Below, one piece after another: positions 61,407 to 64,000 of a DNA stretch of 64,000 nt. The translations under genes and the position numbers were made by a program. Each line of letters begins with the position of its first letter. Within the stretch, counting starts at the first letter, position 1. This DNA comes from Diaporthe sp. PMI_573 (taxonomy: Eukaryota > Ascomycota > Sordariomycetes > Diaporthales > Diaporthaceae), in the NCBI GenBank assembly GCA_021399435.1, contig JAJTUP010000004.1, positions 372,001 through 436,000 of the forward strand, in the 5' to 3' direction. Under the pieces are notes generated by a model, which was given only the letters and a program-made list of their open reading frames with translations, had not been told where the DNA came from and did no database searches.

Positions 61407-63007
61407 GTTTGATGATTATCGGGATATGTTCTTCAGAAGGAGATACAATGAATGCAGTGTTTGGAAAAGAGATGATGAATGGAGAGAGGATAGTTCAATC
61501 TGTCACCATACGCCGGTATATATACTTGGAATCAGTGTATGATATTCCAAGAAAAGCACTTTCATTCTTGAGACGGGCAAATGTTGGCGGCCACGACTGG
61601 TCTCGTGACACCGAGCGGCGATGAGATGAGACATCCTGCCTCCTGACCGGCAGCGCCTTGTTGTGTGGCGGGGCAGTAAGTTGGCCCCCCGAAGGTGTAA
61701 GACTCAATGAAATCTTAAGCTGTTGCTATAGGTACGCAGTAAATATTTGGAGGATATGTCAAAACGCCATTACACTAGTTCAATCCCTTGGTGACAAGAC
61801 AGGTACCTAAATCACAGAATTTGCGGGGAGACACTTTCAAACAGCTAGATTGGGAAAACGCACATCGGCTATTTGGCCAGTGAGGACATTTATTGAAGGA
61901 TTCGGTGGCCAATCACGCGACAAGTGTGTTGTCAGCAAAGGGGTTGTGGCTTGTTCAAAGCATTACTTTGTAGCTGATGTAAGATCAGCTCCGCCATCAT
62001 GTTCTTGAGGCGCGTGACAGATCATCTTGGAGCTTCGCTGGCTTGGAATTGCCTACCTCACGTCATCAACTGAAAATGGGTTGAGGTGTGTTTACCGTAA
62101 TAAGAAAAAGCTCGCTGCCTAGGGTGCGTCCGCTGAGAAGCCACCACCCGGGCGTACAGAAGATCTACATAGTTGCTGCGGGCTTGGCCCCGGTGGTTTG
62201 TCATTGCGCAGCATCCTGTGCCCCAAAGCAGAGATTTTGGTTATAATTGGACTACCATGCTAGTACATGTCAAGTGACAAGTTCCGAGTTTCAGCTTGAC
62301 AAGACTTCCGGGCCATCTAAAAGAGCCATGCCTCTTAATCGTGAAGTCGACAAGCCCGGCGAAACCTTGACCAGTATAGAATCTAAATTTGTATCAAAAT
62401 GATTAATTAAGCAGGATCGGAGTACAATTGCAGATGAATAAACGCACTTGATAAAGCTGCCGCCATTTACAGCCCAACAATCTAGATATACTAATGTATG
62501 CGATGGCGTCTTTTTCGGAGCAAGCGTCGGGAAATAACCCACACATGCGTATCGATCACGGCTCCAAATTCCTCAGCAGTGTGTGGATCGCAAAAAGTAC
62601 ATCTTGCATCGTGGGGAAAAATGACTCGAAGGACGTCGTGAGCAATTATTTGAACCGACAGCCAGTATATCGGCTACTATGCGTGTCTGCAGATCCCCCT
62701 GATCCTGTTCCGTACATGTTGCACCTGGGCCTGTCAGTGAGGTTCGGATATGACGGCTCGCTGGGGTCCACGGAGCGCGAAAGCCGCGCGCTTAATCGTG
62801 GCATACATGTATCAGGAGAAGCCAATATGGGTCTGTTAGGTGACACGTTGCACCTGTAAGGTAGATTAGTGGCTCGAACATTCGCCACTAATCGCTCAAA
62901 ATCTCTCACTCTCACTTCAGACACTCCTGTATCACAGTCTTACTTTCACACAAGAGCCAGGCGCGAAAAAGTCATTCATCTACGTGAAAATACCATCCCC
63001 AGTGACC
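61407..63007. other. Divergent intergenic region with two palindromes near the WW gene
   Basis: No supported gene in 1.6 kb; a 121-codon frame at 62494-62859 has no domain. The right end holds the palindromes described separately and a T/C-rich leader before the ATG at 63008. Confidence 0.4.
62864..62893. promoter_or_regulatory. Perfect 10-bp inverted repeat in the WW gene promoter
   Basis: GATTAGTGGC and GCCACTAATC face each other with a 10-nt centre whose GAA/TTC can extend the stem past a 2-nt bulge. A smaller palindrome, AGGTG...CACCT, lies just to the left at about 62838-62855. They sit about 115-170 bp before the ATG and could be protein-binding sites or a leader hairpin. Confidence 0.45.
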
Positions 63008-63644
63008 ATGGGCTTTTTGGGAGATGTCATATCCGAGATGGTCGGGAACTCAGTCGACGGAGGCAACGACTCACCATCGGATCCACCGTACGTGCAGCCA
63101 CCTTGGGTTGCACGCTGGGATGGCGAGGCCGGCCGCTGGATCTATTTCAACGAAGAGACAGGGGAACGCAGTTGGGAGAAGCCCGTTCTGGAAGAAGCTG
63201 GTAGGTTTCGACGCTGAATCACAAGCTCCTCACGCCTGCCGCAAAACTGACGCCACACCCTCAGCTGAGAGCTGGAACCGTGAGGAGGACCGCATGGAGC
63301 GCAGGTTCGACGACGGCGTCGAGCATGTCGAGGAGTTCCCTGAAGACGCTGCCCGATGGACTGGAGAGGCTGTCGGAGAGGTCGAGGCCGTTCCAGACAG
63401 GGTAGAGGAGGTGTGGGACAGAGCAGAGGAAAATGTTGAGGAAGGTTGGGACCGGGCGGGAGAAAACATAGAGGAGGGTTGGGATGAGACCGTCGACGCT
63501 GTCGAGAACGCCCCGGAGAACATCGCCGAGGGAATTGGTGAGGGTGTCGGCGAGGTTGAGCGGTTTGGAGACAGCGTTGAGGACTACGGGGAGACCCTTG
63601 AGGAGAGCTACGAGGAGGGCCGGGACGAGGCAAGGTACGACTGA
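63008..63644 (+). CDS. WW-domain protein with acidic 11-residue repeats
   Basis: Exons 63008-63200 and 63265-63644 (64-nt intron) give 190 residues. One WW domain at about residues 30-60: PPWVARWDGEAGRWIYFNEETGERSWEKP, with the two Trp and terminal Pro in place, so it should bind proline-rich ligands such as PPxY. The C-terminal 120 residues are acidic and amphipathic, with an 11-residue period seen in AEENVEEGWDR and AGENIEEGWDE and then diverging (VENAPENIAEG, GEGVGEVERFG). Such 11-mers form extended amphipathic helices, comparable in style to LEA-like or lipid-surface helices. No signal peptide. Function unknown; a link to the PPxY arrestin in this window is only speculative. Confidence 0.82.
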
Positions 63645-64000
63645 AGAGTTACCGGACGCAAAGCGAGGTAGTCATCTGATCTTGGCGAGGGAACTTCAAT
63701 CTCTGCATAGATTCATCAGGCAATCGATTCCCCGAATCTCGCATTGCAAGTTGATCTGCGTACTCGCACGAGCTCATGAAAGTGTCATCTCAAGCCGAGG
63801 TGTTAGTTGCACTAAAGTGACCTGCACGGTCCCTTTCTCGAGTTGATTCTGTCAACGGCTCTCAACAGATGCTGGCATACGAATTTAAAGTTAAAGGCCA
63901 TGAAATTATGCCATGAGTGCGCCGACACATTCGCGTCAGAAAACGTTGCCCGAAGGAGATATCAATTCACTGTGAATTGTTGCCAAGCAGTATCAAATCC
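63645..64000. other. Right edge, 3' flank of the WW gene
   Basis: 356 bp with no recognisable gene or repeat before the window ends. Confidence 0.4.

Noticed and set aside
62494..62859. 121-codon plus-strand frame before the WW gene
   Set aside because: No domain or splice context; it runs into the palindromic promoter segment.
1..64000. CRISPR arrays, rRNA operons, complete tRNA genes
   Set aside because: None seen. The organism is eukaryotic, and the only tRNA-like motif is the partial one in the copia 3' region.

Overview
The window is nuclear DNA of a filamentous ascomycete, most likely a Sordariomycete or close relative within Pezizomycotina. The evidence is short spliceosomal introns (46-188 nt, mostly 55-75) with GT..YAG ends and CTGAC/CTAAC branch-like motifs. 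The gene content agrees: two Zn(II)2Cys6 regulators, a HET-domain protein, an alpha-arrestin with PPxY motifs, an Mnn1-type mannosyltransferase, a short secreted tyrosinase and a fungal SRPK-like kinase. I cannot name the species from sequence alone.

Layout. 0.7-7.2 kb: an SRPK-like kinase gene split by a 5,076-bp Ty1/copia retrotransposon with two identical 152-bp LTRs and a TTACC target duplication. 9.0-17.2 kb: secreted tyrosinase, a lysine-rich unknown protein, a GTPBP1-type GTPase, and an F-box/ankyrin protein. 18.2-22.5 kb: an FAD monooxygenase divergent from a Zn2Cys6 factor, with four CGGCCG palindromes in their shared promoter. 23.4-31.0 kb: a dense housekeeping block holding LSM3, an ATP13-like mitochondrial protein, the GPI12/PIG-L deacetylase, a small membrane protein and an NmrA-like protein. 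31.2-39.9 kb: a relic-rich stretch, a second Zn2Cys6 factor divergent from an NTF2/SnoaL-like protein, a HET protein and an Art1/LDB19-like arrestin.

39.9-47.6 kb has no gene I can support. 47.6-50.7 kb carries two cell-surface genes: a secreted three-exon protein and a Cys-rich single-pass membrane protein. 52.1-53.6 kb is the Mnn1-type transferase. 53.9-55.0 kb is a frameshifted relic of a gene related to the F-box/ankyrin gene at 15-17 kb. 56.2-63.6 kb holds a Thr/Val-rich repeat secreted protein, a second FAD monooxygenase, a GAPR-1-like CAP protein without a signal peptide, and a WW-domain protein with 11-residue repeats.

The genes do not form one pathway and there is no PKS/NRPS/terpene core. 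The best candidates for follow-up are: (1) the doubly damaged kinase (retrotransposon insertion plus a catalytic Asp-to-Asn change at an exon edge); (2) the copia element with perfect LTRs but a shortened gag; (3) the repeated CGG/CCG palindromes beside each Zn2Cys6 gene; (4) the decayed F-box/ankyrin relic; and (5) the 7.7-kb gene-free interval. All functional statements are inferred from sequence motifs recalled from memory; no database search was possible.
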